Origin: Aquatica leii
Taxonomy: Eukaryota > Arthropoda > Insecta > Coleoptera > Lampyridae
Length of the DNA: 64,000 bases
Assembly: GCA_035610365.1 (NCBI GenBank)
Contig: CM069433.1
Coordinates: 167,106,882-167,170,881, forward strand
Reading direction: 5' to 3'
The translations under genes and the position numbers were made by a program. The notes beneath the pieces are model-generated. The model was not told the DNA's origin. It was given only the letters and a program-made list of their open reading frames with translations, and made no database searches. Shown here one piece after another: positions 35,220 to 50,200 of this stretch (position 1 is the first letter of the stretch; each line of letters starts with the position of its first letter).

Positions 35220-38200
35220 TTAAGTTTCAAGATTCTTTACATTCTTTCCAAACAATTCTGCGTCTTCTAAAGTTTCGGGTAATTTACAGTTTAACGTTTC
35301 AGGTAAATAATAACCCAAAACGGCACCAATAAGTGGTATTACTCCAAAAACAACGGGTGGCATCCATGGTTCTATTACAGCAAGTCCAGCGACGTAAGGT
35401 GCTAACATTGATCCAATTCTTGCACAGGTTGATGATGTTCCTACTCCTATATTTCTGATCACTGTTGGATATAACTCACCTGAGTAAATATACACCGTTG
35501 GAAAACACAATGATAACCCGAATATTCCTACAGTTCCTAAAAAAACTTTTACCCAATCTAGATCATAGGGCACTAAACTAATAAATAAAAATGACAATCC
35601 AGTTAATATGTTAGCACCTATTAGAGTGTATTTTCTACCAAATCTTTTGGTTAACCAAATTGCAACAAACGTACCGGGTAATTGGATAACGGCAGAAATT
35701 GCAACGTTTACAAATATATTGCCACCTAATTGACCCATGTATTGTGCTCCTCCGTAAAAACAGAGTCCACATACAACCCAGTTAAAACAAATGCAAAACG
35801 TTTTAATTCGCAAATTTGAAGTACTAACTAAATCAAGTAGTCTTCCTTTTTTATGTTCTGTAGACTCGTTTGTCATATAATTTTTAACGTCATCTTTTAT
35901 TCCATCTGTTGGTAAACGATTGTGATGAGCCGCTTTTTCCATTATTTTAATTGCTTTCTTTTGTTGCCCAACTGCTAAAAGCCAACGTGGTGACTCCGGT
36001 ATAATCCAATAGTATGACAGTAAAATTAAAGACGGTAATGTAATTGTTAGTTGAAAATAGCGCCAATCTCTTATTAAATACCCTATAAGAGCTAAAGATA
36101 AATGACCTAAATTAAATGGGATTTGATAAAGTATCCCAACTTCTGTTCTCCATTTGCTTCCTGTAAATAAAACAAAAAATTAAAAACGAACAAGTAATTA
36201 TAAATTAGATTTTTTGATTCTAATAATTAAACTACTATACTGGTATATTAAAACACAAGTTACAGAATGAAAGCGTTTCAATCACGAGACCGGGTTTCAT
36301 ACACGAGCTGCGCAGCGGCAAGTTTATGAAACGGTATAGTGTTTGAAACATATTCTATGACGTGTGTTTTATACTATTTTATCTATTTTAATTCAATTTT
36401 AATATTTTTCGTATAATTTAAATTTTAAAATAACATTGGGAAACTTTTATGTTGTAACCGGCGTTGAAATTTGGTCGTAATTCTTTTGTGAAAGACCCCG
36501 TATTCAGATTTATTTGGCTGAATTTTCTTTTATTTTAGCGATTTATTAGTTTTGTGTAAGCATCAAAAACGGTTTACTCGTTATTTTATTACGTATAATT
36601 TAAGTTGATTTGTATTTAATAGCTATTTCACAATTATTATTTTTTTTAACGCATAAAGTTCCGTGGTCTTGATTTTGATTTAGTGTTTTTACTTCTGGTT
36701 ATCTCATTAGAATAACAACTCTATCTAATTTACGATTTCCTTTTTGGAAGGTAATTTGATCAATTTTCTTAGTATCTATACTTTTGTTTATGTTGAGTTC
36801 ATTTACGAGCGCGATTTGGACCATTTGATAATTTAACAGAGTAAGCATTTTCCGTGGGAAGATTCTCTTTCTTTCGTGTGCGTACATGTCATGACGCACG
36901 TGGTAAAAATATTTTTCATCTTTGTTAATTTACGTTGTTTAGTGTTCCATCTTTTACAAAGATTTTACGGCGCAAGTTTATTGAATTAAGTGGGATTACG
37001 AGGTGTTATAAGGAGTAAAATTTTGATTTTGGGGGATATCTTTTTTGTCGCAATTAAGAATACCGGGTACCGTGATGTAGTCAATTGTTCGGGGTGTTTT
37101 ACCCTACCGTTATGCAATACCGCGGAAGTTAAATAAATGGTACCGTGAAAGTTAAGTGGTGTGGTGGAAATATTGGTTTTCCAAATTTGTAATTTTACGG
37201 TTTAATAAACTTTATGGTATCCATAATAAAGCTCAAGTTTGAGTTAAATTTGTTTTTTTGATGTGTTGTGTTAAGAATCCAGTCTTCGTTTTTGTGCGGA
37301 TTTCAATTCAGCATTAAAGTAAATCTTCCGCCGTCATTCCATTGTTTGGGGGTCCCACCGAACCTTCGATCAACTACAGAACACCTAGACCGTCCCGGGG
37401 TCGATCTAAACTTGAAAGCTTCCGGAACCGCTGTGCCCAGCAGTTTACCTGGAGTATACGATTGAGTCAAGGTATTTATTGAATTTGATATTATCGTGAA
37501 GTGAACCGCGATCGATATGATTTAAAAGCTTTGATTTGAGCCAACTTAGTTACGGCTAATTTTAAATATTTCAAGAAACACTTGAAGGTGTTAAGTTTGC
37601 GCGAATTTCGCTTTAATTAATTAATTTTGTTCTGTGTGTTGTAAAAGTAAGCCGTACTCGTGCATGAAAGATAATGTAACCAAATGTGACATGTAATTTT
37701 TTTTAACGCTGAGTTCGAAACCAAAGTTTCGGACGTCTATTTTATGACTTTTGTATTTTTTTTGTTTTGTTAAATTTACGGATTAAGTTATGCGGACAAG
37801 GCCTTGAATTTTATTTTTATTTGTTTTTGAACAAGTTAACGCTTTATTTTTTTTTAAATATTAATTTTTATATTCAGTTTGTGAATTTTTGTCTTGTTTA
37901 TTATTATTTCTTTTATTAATTTTATTCAGTCAATAAATGTTAAACTGTAAAAAGCTTTTACTCATTCAGCCGCCGCGTACGTAAATTTTTAAAGTACATT
38001 TCAGAGTTTAGCTAGTTACAACTCAAGGTAAGTCCAAGGGTTGTAACCAACCAGATGAGCTTCTGGGTTATCAGGGGTCCAGAAGCTATTATCATCGTGT
38101 CCTTGATTGGCGCCCTAACCGATTTTGAGTTTTTAACCATTTTATTTCGATTTTAATGTCAATCTCGTTTCCAAGTAATCACGGATTTAAAATATAACCA

Positions 38201-41200
38201 ACCCCGTCTCCACTGAGCAGCGGCACAACATCGTTTATGTTACCTCATTTCAGGCAGTGACATTGTTCCAACTTTTGCATGTAACAATGTTTTATTGAAT
38301 TGGCAACACTTACACTTTGACATATTGAAGTTTATGTGTTAACCTAAAATCACATATTATATGATCTCTTTATACCTTGATAAGTAAATAACTTTGAATT
38401 AATAGGACGTCTTTATTTTATCTTAGCATCAACATTTGAAATTAAATTGTTAAGTTACAATAATTTTGATTTCTTTTCCATGTAACGTCAACTTATGATG
38501 CAGAGATACCAACTTTGAAAAAACCAACATTACTAAAATTTGTGTAAGAATTTGCTAATTCTTACACAGATTTTAGTGTGAGAGTTGTTAATTCTTATGT
38601 TAAAATAGGGAATCCATATTATTGCAAATCTTATTCCAGGTTTTGCCGTACAGGCGTAGTTTGCTTCGACGTTTTGCTGTTTAGGTTGTCAGCTTCTTTA
38701 TCAACTGTAACCAACTTCATAAGAAGTTTTTACAGATGTTTGCTAACTTTATAGCCGTTGTCACTCTCATCAGAGGACCCATAGAAATACATCCCAATTT
38801 TAACCGTGAAAACGGCTACAAATTTAACAACACCTAAAAAAACTGGTTACGAAGTACGGTCATGGTCGATGAAGCACATCGGCCACGCACCGGTAAATCA
38901 CCGACGTATATAAAGAAAAACAACTACAGAGAGAATTAGTCTGACAGAAAATCCTAAAAAAAGCTGGCATCATGGACCACGAAACGTTAAAGCAAACTAC
39001 GGCTCACGACAAAACTAGGAAGAAGATTGTACCACAATTTTGTTTAATTTGCAACGGTCAAAATTCACACACTTAACGTAATTTAAACATTTACGATAGT
39101 TACGCAATTGAATACATAACATTAAAACATTTTAAAGACTGATCTAAACTATGCTTTTATAAATTTTTATTTACTATCTGAATGAACAATGCAAAACTGG
39201 TCACACATTATATCAAATTTTTGGACGAGAAACCCAAATATGTAAAGTTTTTCCTGTGAACAGGAAGTTAACCCACGGTACAACAAAGCAACTAGAAGTA
39301 TTAGTTATGTGCGTAAATGTTTATTTATTACTATTTATTTTGTTTTCTAAACAAATATTTAAATATTTTTAATTTATAGATAAAGAGATTTTTTTATGTT
39401 TAAATAGAACAAGAATCTAACAAATACAACAATCTTTAAATAAAGTGGTCTGGCATTGAGATGATCCTTCTTCAATGTTATAAAAACGATAGTAAACGAT
39501 GTCAAATATCGTGCCACTGACTTTACGAGCAAATAATCGATACCCCTAAAACAATATTGAAACGTCGTTTAGGAATGTATTTACTTAAAAAGCAATGACG
39601 TTTATATAACATATTTTTTGTGTTATTTAAAAATTATTTCTTTTATTACGAGAAAAACAAAAATAAAAAAAATACTTGCTGGTCTAAATTTTTACGTGTG
39701 TGCCGTAAAGATAAATCTAAGTGATAGTGATTATCTTGTCCGGGAACTGTGTTTATAATTCTACATTAACAATGATATATAAAAAAATAGAGTTTGTTTA
39801 TTGTTATTAAATTGCTAGTTTGTTTGACTTAGCTTGTTGTATTCTGTGTTAGTTTAGCAAATTAGTTATATTTATAATAATCGTGTCAATACATTTTAGC
39901 TTTTAGGTTTGCAAGAATATTAAAAAAAAATTTAATACAATAGATGTAGTCAATAACGATAGTTTATCATGTTTACTATACGTAAATAAAAGTTTTCATA
40001 TATAACTACTTTAAAAAAACATAACCTTACTTATGAACTACCATCATAAAAACCTAAGATTTTGCACCGTCTGTTTATCTACATTGAAAGTAATGGTTTC
40101 TGCTTGTAAAGATTAGAGATATTTAGTTATCGTTTCATATATAAGCCTACGTAAAAAAATGTTTAAACGATCAAGTCAGTACTACTTAAATCACTTTACC
40201 TACAAGTTCCATGACAAGAACAAAGGTAGTGACCATAGTTCCTCCTGTTGCTAACGCACACAAAAATCTGCATACCAAAAATAACCAAAACCATGGTAAA
40301 AATGCCATTACAGTTCCGGTAACTATTTGTATGATTACTGCCAAAACGAGTGAATTTCGACGTCCAAATCTAAAACCAACATGTATTCAAATTATTGTAG
40401 TTGGTTAGTTGTTGTGAATCAAAGATATACTCTGTGGCATAAAAAATGCAACACCAAAAAGACATTAGAATTTTTGATCCAAACTTGGCAGAAATGTTTA
40501 GCTATCAAAAGTAGTAATTGACTAAAATTTCAAAGAAATTAAAGAAAAGATACGGGTATTTTTATTAATATTGTGTTAGACCACCCCTATTAGTTTTACA
40601 CTTCCGCACCTTTCTTGGCAAGAATTCTACCAAGTGGTCGACAAACCGTCAGCGGCAGCACAAGATGTGGTCGAAAGCCAAAACCTCTAATTCGATGGTA
40701 AACCATTGATCGGCTATTGATCTTGTACTCGAGAATCGATTAATACAAAATTGTGGTTCTGGGCAGGTTTGTCTGTCTTTGCCATTCACTTTCTTGTCTA
40801 CGACGTTTTGACCTTTTCTAGACCATGCTTGGTAGCACCGTACTACAGAGAATTGGTTAGGGTTAACGGTTAAGAATTTCTCTGAATGATAAACCACTCT
40901 CACGTAAGCCAATAATGCAACCACCCAGTTGTCAATAATTTTTACGTTTTCACTTTAAGCTTAATCGCAGCCTTAAAACTCAAAGAATAACACAAAAACA
41001 AAAGAATTCCAACAAAAGCAATACCGCAATCGACTTAATCTCTTAAAAAATATACTCGATAATTTTGATTGTGACAAGTAAAATGTCAAATTTTCCATGG
41101 TTGCTGGATTATTTTGAATACAATTTTAATTAATTACTACCTTTCACTAGTTAAACATTTCTACTAAGTTTAGTGTCAAAATTCTAACACTTTCTTGATG

Positions 41201-44200
41201 TTACATTTTTTATGTCACAGAGCATATTTAATGCTACAGTGTCTAGTGTTTCTTTTATTCGCTTTAGTTCTGTGTCTTTCGAAAATATCTTGTAGTTTAT
41301 ATATGTACATTTGTTTAGAAAAAAATATTTTTTGTGCTGCCAACATAGCATATGTCAATGTTTGGTTGCTAGTATATTGGAACGAGTATGTAACAGATAA
41401 AAAAAAGATGTTAAAACTAATGTCAAATTTAGCAGATTTAAGACACAGACGCGAAATTTGCAACTTTTGCGCGAAACAAAATGGCGTCGCAAAAATCGCG
41501 AAAACTTAAAACAATTTTAGCTATTTTGCGATAATAGCAAAATTTTGCGGTGTATTGCCAAATTGTTTTCTTTATGTAAAAAATAACTAATACAACCATT
41601 CTATTCTAACCTAGTTCACATGCTTCATCAAAGTTTGTTCTATTCTTAAAAATAATGGAAACAGCTGCCGGTTATAAAGAACGTTCAAAATATTATTTGA
41701 TTTATTTAGATAGTTAATATATTATATTTATTAAATAAAAAAATATAATAAAAACACAAGGACAAGAAAAATGTGGATCCGGGAAATATTTTTAAACCGG
41801 TAGTAACAGGGAGATTATTACAATCTTGTTCAAGCTTAAATGATAAAAAAAAAACAATTTAATTATTTGCGTATGAATCCTCAAGTTGTTAATATGTTGC
41901 TTAACTTAATAAGCTTAAAGGATAAAAACATAGACACACTAAAGTCCCTAGAATTTTCTTGCGATTCACAAAACTGTGAAAACGGATTTTGCGATATTTT
42001 TTTTTTGCAAAGTTTGTGTCGTCATTTTGTTTTACATAGAAATTGCTAATTTCGTTTTTGTGAAAACAAACCTTTAGTAACAAATGTACCAATATTATAA
42101 TTCTGGTAATTTCAAAAATTTTTTGATTTTTTTAAACAGAGTGTAATTTTACAAAAAGCAACACAAAAAATAACGTACGCTACTATCGTCGAAAGTTTCA
42201 TTTCACTCACATGCAATGTCGCAGTAACGTTCGTTCTGCTATGCTGTACTCTCTACGCTTGTTATATAAATTACTATTGTTACACTTAGTTACTTTTTGT
42301 TTTGTAATAAATAATAACAATCACGTACTTATCGGCCAAAATTCCAAATAAGAAGTTACCCACTAGTATCCCTGACATGGTAATGGTTTGTGCAAGATTG
42401 GCAAGTTGTGCGTTTTCGCAAACCAAGTCCCATTGCGTTGTTATGGTTTCAGTAAATAACGATCTAAAACAAACATTTTTTGTTAAAACAAGTTACATTT
42501 ATAATTATTTACAAAATAAATTATTCTAAATCAAAAAAATTAGAAATAGTCTCATAAAATTGGGAACGTCAATCATTTTTCGTGCAGCTAATGTAAGTAA
42601 AGGTAACATAAATAATATACTTTGAAAACCACACGTACGATAATCATAATAAACTGCATTGTAAAAGAAGTGTTAAATGATATGAAACTAAAATTGTATT
42701 AGTTAATTTTTATTTTCAAACGCAATTACTTATGACTCAATTGCAACTTAAAATCCAGCGGTGTGTATTACAATTGCAAGACATTTAAAAACTAAATACA
42801 TACATATGAATAATTCAATTACTATGATTTTTAATAATAAGTTTATTTCTAATATGAACATGTTGTTTATCGGAACAAATATGATGCACGTGCTTATCTT
42901 ATCTACTAAATATGCAAAATGTTTTAAAAAGATACAAGTGGCAATTTAAGTTTTCAACAAATATGTTTACAAAGTAATTAAGAAGGTACTTTCACCGCAA
43001 ATGTACTAGTTTTGAAGAGTTCTTTTTTTTATAAACAATCGCACATTTAAAAAGTGGCGTTAAGAAATTGAAACGTATAACTAATCGTAGGTACGTTCTT
43101 GCGTCGATCCTCTTCTTATTTTGTCATAATTATAACAGTTAGCATTTTCTTTTACTGCGTTTTAATTTGTTATTTCGTAACAAATGCAAAAACTATCAGG
43201 TGGCGTTTTTACATTGATATCAATGTTATATAAAAATGTAAAATGTCATATGATTTAAACAACCATTTTTATTTATGGTTTGGTTTTTATCTACGTATTT
43301 TATAGTACTAAGGTAGGAATTTGTAATATTGTAACTATTTTAAAACTTAATTTATTTTAACTATTTACACAATTATACGATTATTATAAATGTAACTAAT
43401 TCAATTAAACTAAAACACAATACAACAAAGACATCCGTTAAAAGCGTAATAGAAATCACTACTCAGAAAAATTCAGCAAAAAGAAAAACTACTAAGATGT
43501 TGTAAAATAACATTCAGATACGCGAACGTTCTCAGCGGTTTTGAATAGGTAAAGAGCAAATAAAACTGACGTCAGTGACTGTATCGTGTTTATCTCCACC
43601 CGAAAAAAGAATCGTTAAGAAGTCATTGTACTAATTTAATTAATTAAACTAGTTTTAGATTTATGTAATGTTGGATACCTTAACTCAACAATACAAGTAC
43701 AAAATAATGAGCTAAAAATTCTGAATAAGCTTAAAAATGACATTACAGTTCAGGACGGAGTGCTGTATTTAGGTGAAAAAGCACTCATTACTAAGTGCAC
43801 AAAAAAGTAAATGCTTGGTACTGTTGATACTGGTCACTTGGGCATTAATAAATGCAAAGTAAGGCAAGATCACTACTTGATTGCTTTGGTATGAGTACTG
43901 AAATTAAAAGTTTAGTAAAAATGTAAAGTTTGTAAAAGGTTTAATTTATTGAATGCTAAAAAATTTATTATGGGACATGAAATTGACTTTTAATGAAACA
44001 GGTATGAATATTTTTACTACTTTTAAAGATAACAATTATTTAATTGAAATTGGCTAATATAGCAGATGGATCAAGATTAAGGCATTATTTCATAAAAATT
44101 TTTAGTGGTATAATACCTCCATAAGTTAAAACAGATTTTTTCTGCAACTGGGAAATACTTAGAATTCCCATTTTTGAGTTTTGAATTTAAGAAATATCCC

Positions 44201-47200
44201 AAATCAAATGGGTTGATATAAAAAGAAATAGGTATAAGAAAAAGAAGAAGAAGAAGAAAGCGTTGTTAATTATAGAAACACGCCTATCACTGGTATTATT
44301 GGCGTTGAAACGTGATTTCGAAAAACTTGCGGTCAGATCATCTTCGTTTAGTTCTTGGACCAAAATCGCTTTATACGGGTGCCATTTTTCCAACTTCAAA
44401 TATTTTAAGATGGAACTTTGAACTATTTTGTTGTCTAATGCCACTAAGCGGAATGAGAAATGAAGATTTTCTTAAAACTCAAATAGAATGTTTATTTTAA
44501 CATCTTCCTGAACTGTTGGACGCCCCATTTTACGACGATCTCTCACATTGCCCATTCCAAAAATGTTTGTTTGTCTTGCTAACGATGGACTATGTAATTA
44601 CTTTTATGCTAAGATGTTTGTTATTAAATAAACCGCAAACTTCAATTTGTGTGCGAACTGAGTGCGTTACCAATCATCATCAAAACTTCTATTCTTTTCC
44701 TTTCACTTAAACGGCGGACAATTTTCAAATAGTTGAAGAAAGAAAAATAAATTTGAAATAATATTAAGCAATAATTAATCAGCAAAATACAACATACACT
44801 TTCAAGCAACAAGTGCAATATTCTAACAGCTGCCAAAATCGTTTGTTTTTTCAATGCTTCCTTGATAATTGGTCTTATCACATAAGTTTTAGTTACATTT
44901 ATGAAACTTTGTAACTGAACATCTCAAAAACATTTTCTTCAAGGTAACACTTTTTTGAACCTTTTTGTACTTAGAAATGAACTCTATCGAAATCCGTGGA
45001 AAAAATGTGTGTTCCCATTAAAAAAAAATGTTTATTCCATACTATACGAGCTCACTGTAGATATTTTTTATTTATTTTATTAAATACGTGATATTTACGT
45101 CAAACTTAAAATCAAGCAGTATTTGGTTTTTAAATGTTATGTGTATAACAATTCAAGTACAAATACCCACTGCTGAAAAGCCCCAAAATAGCGAAGCGGC
45201 CATCCAGTGGTTCACTCTGGTGGCATTTTCACATTTGCATTGACATTATTTGCCTTACAATGTCTATACGTTGTGGTTTTAGCCCGCGCCTTATTTAAAG
45301 CTTATTTAAATTACGCGGTCAATAATATCATCTTTCAACGTTTTTATCTTTATAGCCATTTACATCCTATTATTCATACATAGTAAATTAATACTATGAG
45401 ATGGTTCTGCCATCGAATTTCACTCATGTTACTAACATTTATTAATACAAGAATTAAAAATCTGAGAAAGTACAGTAAAGTGTTTTCCTACTGTTGAAAA
45501 CCCCCAAAACGACAAAACCGGCGTCCAGTGGTTCACTTTGGTGGCGTTTTCACATTTGCATTGACATTTTTTACCTTACGTTGTGCTTTTAGCCCGCGGT
45601 TTATTGTAAACTTATTTAAGTTAAGCGGGTATAAAAGGAGGTTTTAAGAAATAAGTGTAAAATATTAAACTTAATACCAGCATCCACTAAAAAGTTGCTT
45701 GTGTAGGGCTGCAATTTTACAATTTTTGCAAAGAAAAGTGCTACCATTTTAACGAGGAAACCCTCATCTTTCAATAGCGGGAGATGATGCAGAGTATACA
45801 ATCCTGATAACATCTTTACCCCTGAATGTATGAAAACCGTTGACAACCTGCGACCTGTGCCGGAAAACTACGAAGCATTAGTCGACTATGTTTAATTTTT
45901 TTTGTTTTAAACCATTCCTGGAAGTTTCATAATTGAATAAATCCCGAGCCTGTGCAAAGATGCCTTACCGATGCTGCAAATATATAGGCAACCGTATAGA
46001 AAATATCTTTTGTCTAACAAATTTATAGCTTTTGGTCATCAACTGCTGGATCCATCTCAGAAGAAAAACGTAGCAAGTGGACTGACATGATCAAATTCCT
46101 AGACACTGAAGCAAAACAGTAGGAAAATATGGTGTGCTTAAGAACTTTAGTGGCGACTCCACTGCCGCATTCCAAAACTTCGCTAATGTAACAACCAATC
46201 AGATAAACCACGTAACTGCTCTTGAACAGAAACACATAGGGGAAAACCCCCAGAATGAAACTGTTTTGATTCGTAATAAATGAAACCAATTGTGGAGAAA
46301 GGAACTTGCCTTCATATATTTGTCTGCGCCCTACGACACTGTGATCTTTTCGCTCCAAAATGTAGAAACTTACTAAGGACTACGAACTTACTATGATGAT
46401 TGACTATCTATTGCGCAATTAAATGTTTTCATTCATTTCATCGGGAAATTTAGCAGTGTAGGCAAGCGAATGGTTTACCACAAGGTGGAGTTTTGACACC
46501 GCTGATTTTCAACATATACACTAACGACCGACTCACTCTATTAAACCTGCGCCGTTTTATCTACGACTTTCGACTCAATGCGAGGAGTAACTCGAAAACT
46601 TCGTAGCACCAAAATACCTAGAAGTGTTCTTCGATTGCTCCCTTATCTACAAAGAGCATTGCCAAAAGCGTGTGTCAGAAACAAAATTGCCAGGAAACTT
46701 ACTGGATGCAACTGCTGAGCTAAGAGTATGCTGCGCACGCGTGGAGCTGATCTTGTATTTCTCCAGGAATGTTGACGTCTTTGTTTGAAATTAAAGAAAA
46801 TAATGTTACTATTTATAAGTGACTGAAAAAATGAAAAGTGTAATACTATTGTGCTTCAAAAAAATTCCAAAATTATACACTATTACAACAGTGTCAAAAA
46901 GGAAGTTGACAATATGGATGAAATGGTTACACAACATTCAACAAAGTGAAAGAAAAAACGGTGACTACTGACTATTTTCTTCAATTTGATAGATATAGTC
47001 ATCTTTACATCCTACATAATATATCTAGGCAAAATGTTTAAAGAACGGTCAAGAAATCGCTGCGCCTGGAAGAATTTCACTACATAGTTTGGCATAGAAT
47101 GTATGCTGGGAAAAACATTAGTGTTTGTTTAAGATGGTGCCAATACAGTAGCAAGAGATAACATCCAGCGCAAGTTTGCAGGCACATGCCGGTCAAAAAA

Positions 47201-50200
47201 ACACGAAACCTCAGTTGTGAAATGTTGTCTTTGCACATTGTAAATGGTTTTTTTTTCAAATAATATAGCTTTTCATTGTATTGTATTTTCATTTTTATGC
47301 ATATAAATACCCTGTAATTAAAACAGTATAGCCGTAATTCAAGTGATTGTTAGAAATGTACCACGCACCACTCACACATATGGGGTAACAATTTTAAGCC
47401 CAAAAATGTATTATTTTAATTTTTTTGAAAAACTTCCTCATTCTGATATTTTTACCTTTTCATATAAATCTTTGATTTCAAATCGAGATTAGTACATGCC
47501 AAAAATTAAAAAATAAGTTTGGCAAATAACATTAAAAAAATAAAATAAGTGAAAAAATTATATACACCAGCAAACACTAAAGAATTGCTTGTGTACGGCG
47601 ACAATTTTAGTTCTTGCAAAGAAAATTGCTACCGTTTTAAAAGGAAACTGCCAGGTTTTCTGCACATAACTTCGAACGATTTCATCTGCCACAGCACTAA
47701 CTGAGGCTACCTAAAAGTGATGACAACGGTCACAAATTTGAAGAATGGGCAGGCGGACAAGGCATGCAATTCATATATGACTCGAAATTCCCCGTATCTT
47801 TCTATAGCGGGAGATGCCGCAGAGTATACAATCCTGATAACATATTTGCCCTTCAATGTACGAAAAGCATTTGTTTTGGAAAGCGTTCCGCGACTACATA
47901 GACCGTAACTATGAGCACCCTATACCCTGTGCCAGAAAACTACAATACAATAATAACTGCGTTTACATTTCTTCACTTAAAACCATACAAGGAGGTTTCA
48001 CAATTGAATACATCCCCGGCCTGAGCAAAAAAGCCATACTTTTCTAAAGAAACTATAGTTATTGGTGACCAATTGCTGGATCCCATTTCAGAAAAAAGAC
48101 GTAGCAAGTGGACTGACATAGTCGAAGGCCTAAACGCAAAACAAAGCAGTAGCTAAGCATGGCGAGTGCTAAAGAACCTTAGTGGCGACTCCAGTGCCGC
48201 ACTCCAAAGTCACACTAATGTAACAGTCAATCAGATAACCACGCATTTGTTCTTAAACAGAAACGCTTAAGCGAACAAGCCCAAAACAAAACTGTCTCGA
48301 AACGCTATAAAAACGATGGAATAACTAACAAACCTTAATACGACAGCCAAAGCATGGCTTGTAGCAATGATAAACGTTTGGAAAGTTACAACCATCTTAA
48401 AGTGCGAAAAAAAGGCCCAAAAAGCTACCGCATAAGTACAAACTTTTAGAGCAAACTCACAAGAAAAACTCAAAAAACTTACACCAGAACAAGCTGCTCC
48501 GTCTTGGTAAATCCAGCTGTAGACAAGTTTTCAACCTTATTAAATACATTGCGGATGGCTATCACAGAGAGAAAATAACAGGAGTTGCCTTCATATATTT
48601 TTTCGCGGTTTACGACACAGTAATCCACAATCTTCTCCTCCTCAAAGTGTAAAAACTTACTAAGGACTACAAACTTATGATAATTGACGGTCTATTGCGC
48701 AATAGAATGTTTTCAGTTTGTCTTGGCGGGAAATTTAGCAGGTAGTGTAGGCAAACAAATGGTTTACTGCAAAACAAAATTTTAGTCCCCTGATGTTCAG
48801 CATTTATACCAACGACCAACCTACTCGCGACTATACTGCTTTGGCCGCTTAATCCAGACAGAACTCGAAACTATAGATTGTTATTATACTGACTACCACG
48901 TTCGGCCCAAAGCGACCTAAACGCGCTTTCCATCTAAAAAACTATCAAGCACAAAGAAAGCTTACAGTAAAATGGAAAGGAGAGAATTTCGAACACTGCG
49001 TAACACTAAAATACCTAGGAGTTATCCTTGATTGCTTCATTACCTACAAAGAACATTGCCAAAGTACAAAAAAAGCGTTTGCCGTTTGTGTGGAACAGAT
49101 CAGTACACTGGAAAATGATGGACACGGCAGTTAATGAAATGGCGAGGATAATATCCAAATGCCTCAAACCTACTTCAGTTGGCAACTTGTACCCGCTTGT
49201 CTCGCCAGGATTACGGAATGACGTTTTGGCAAACGCTGATTGGCTGAAAGTGATGGAAAACTCATGACAAGACAAGGACAAGAAATCTATTTGCAGCCGA
49301 ACACAATCTCTCCAGGACTGTCAAAGCTTGAACCGCATCACACAATGGAATGCTCCGACAAACGTGGAAGTGCAAGAAAAAATGACTATAGGATCAAATC
49401 CACCATACACTACCTAGTGCAGCCTCAAAAGACTAAGAGTAGGAGTGACGAGATGCCGCGCTTACCTCGTCCGAAGAATTAACGTGCGACTGTGGATCCT
49501 TGCAAGATGACAAGCACCGTGGTTACCACATCTTGTGACGCCTCAGGACCTATGGGAAAAAAGTGACAAAACCACTCAGTATGCAGAAACTACTAACTTT
49601 CCTACTTGATTGTTACTGCAAATTTACTTATGTTGTTTTCCTTCAATAAAATTAGTTGACACTCGAGATTCACGAAACGCCGCCTCTCTTACATACAAAA
49701 GATTTACTTACAGAGTAAATAAAATTTTGAAAAGCTGAGTAAATTGATGAAGAAAGATGGACCTAATTGTAAAGAAGTAGTCATCAAACATATCTAGAAC
49801 TCCACTGTTAAATGAATACGAAAAAAGTATTTTAAAATGTGGAAAATTTAAATAACTCGTTTTATTGACGTAATCGGATGCAAAAAGAAGATAATTTATT
49901 GCAATCATTATCTTGGTCTTAGGTTTGTAATTTCTTCATCGATTTCATCTGACGATTTCTCGATAAACCTTTTATTCAACCTGAATGCGTCCATACTAAT
50001 ATTTTTGTACTAACTCATTAACACAGTTAATCAAACATTTTTTGATAAACTTTTGACCTGTTTGAGCTGTTGTTGACAATTAAAAAATTGTATAAAAAGG
50101 TTAATTCAAATTTAGTCTTTGATGTTGTATAGATTAGAACAATTTTTGACCTAATTTTTTTGTAACTTGACTAACATTTATATTTTTAAAATCTAAAAAA

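Noticed and set aside
41195-41509. Overlapping 104- and 82-residue frames on opposite strands in transporter intron 3
   Set aside because: Hydrophobic A+T-rich translation without recognisable motifs; a dispersed repeat covers part of it.
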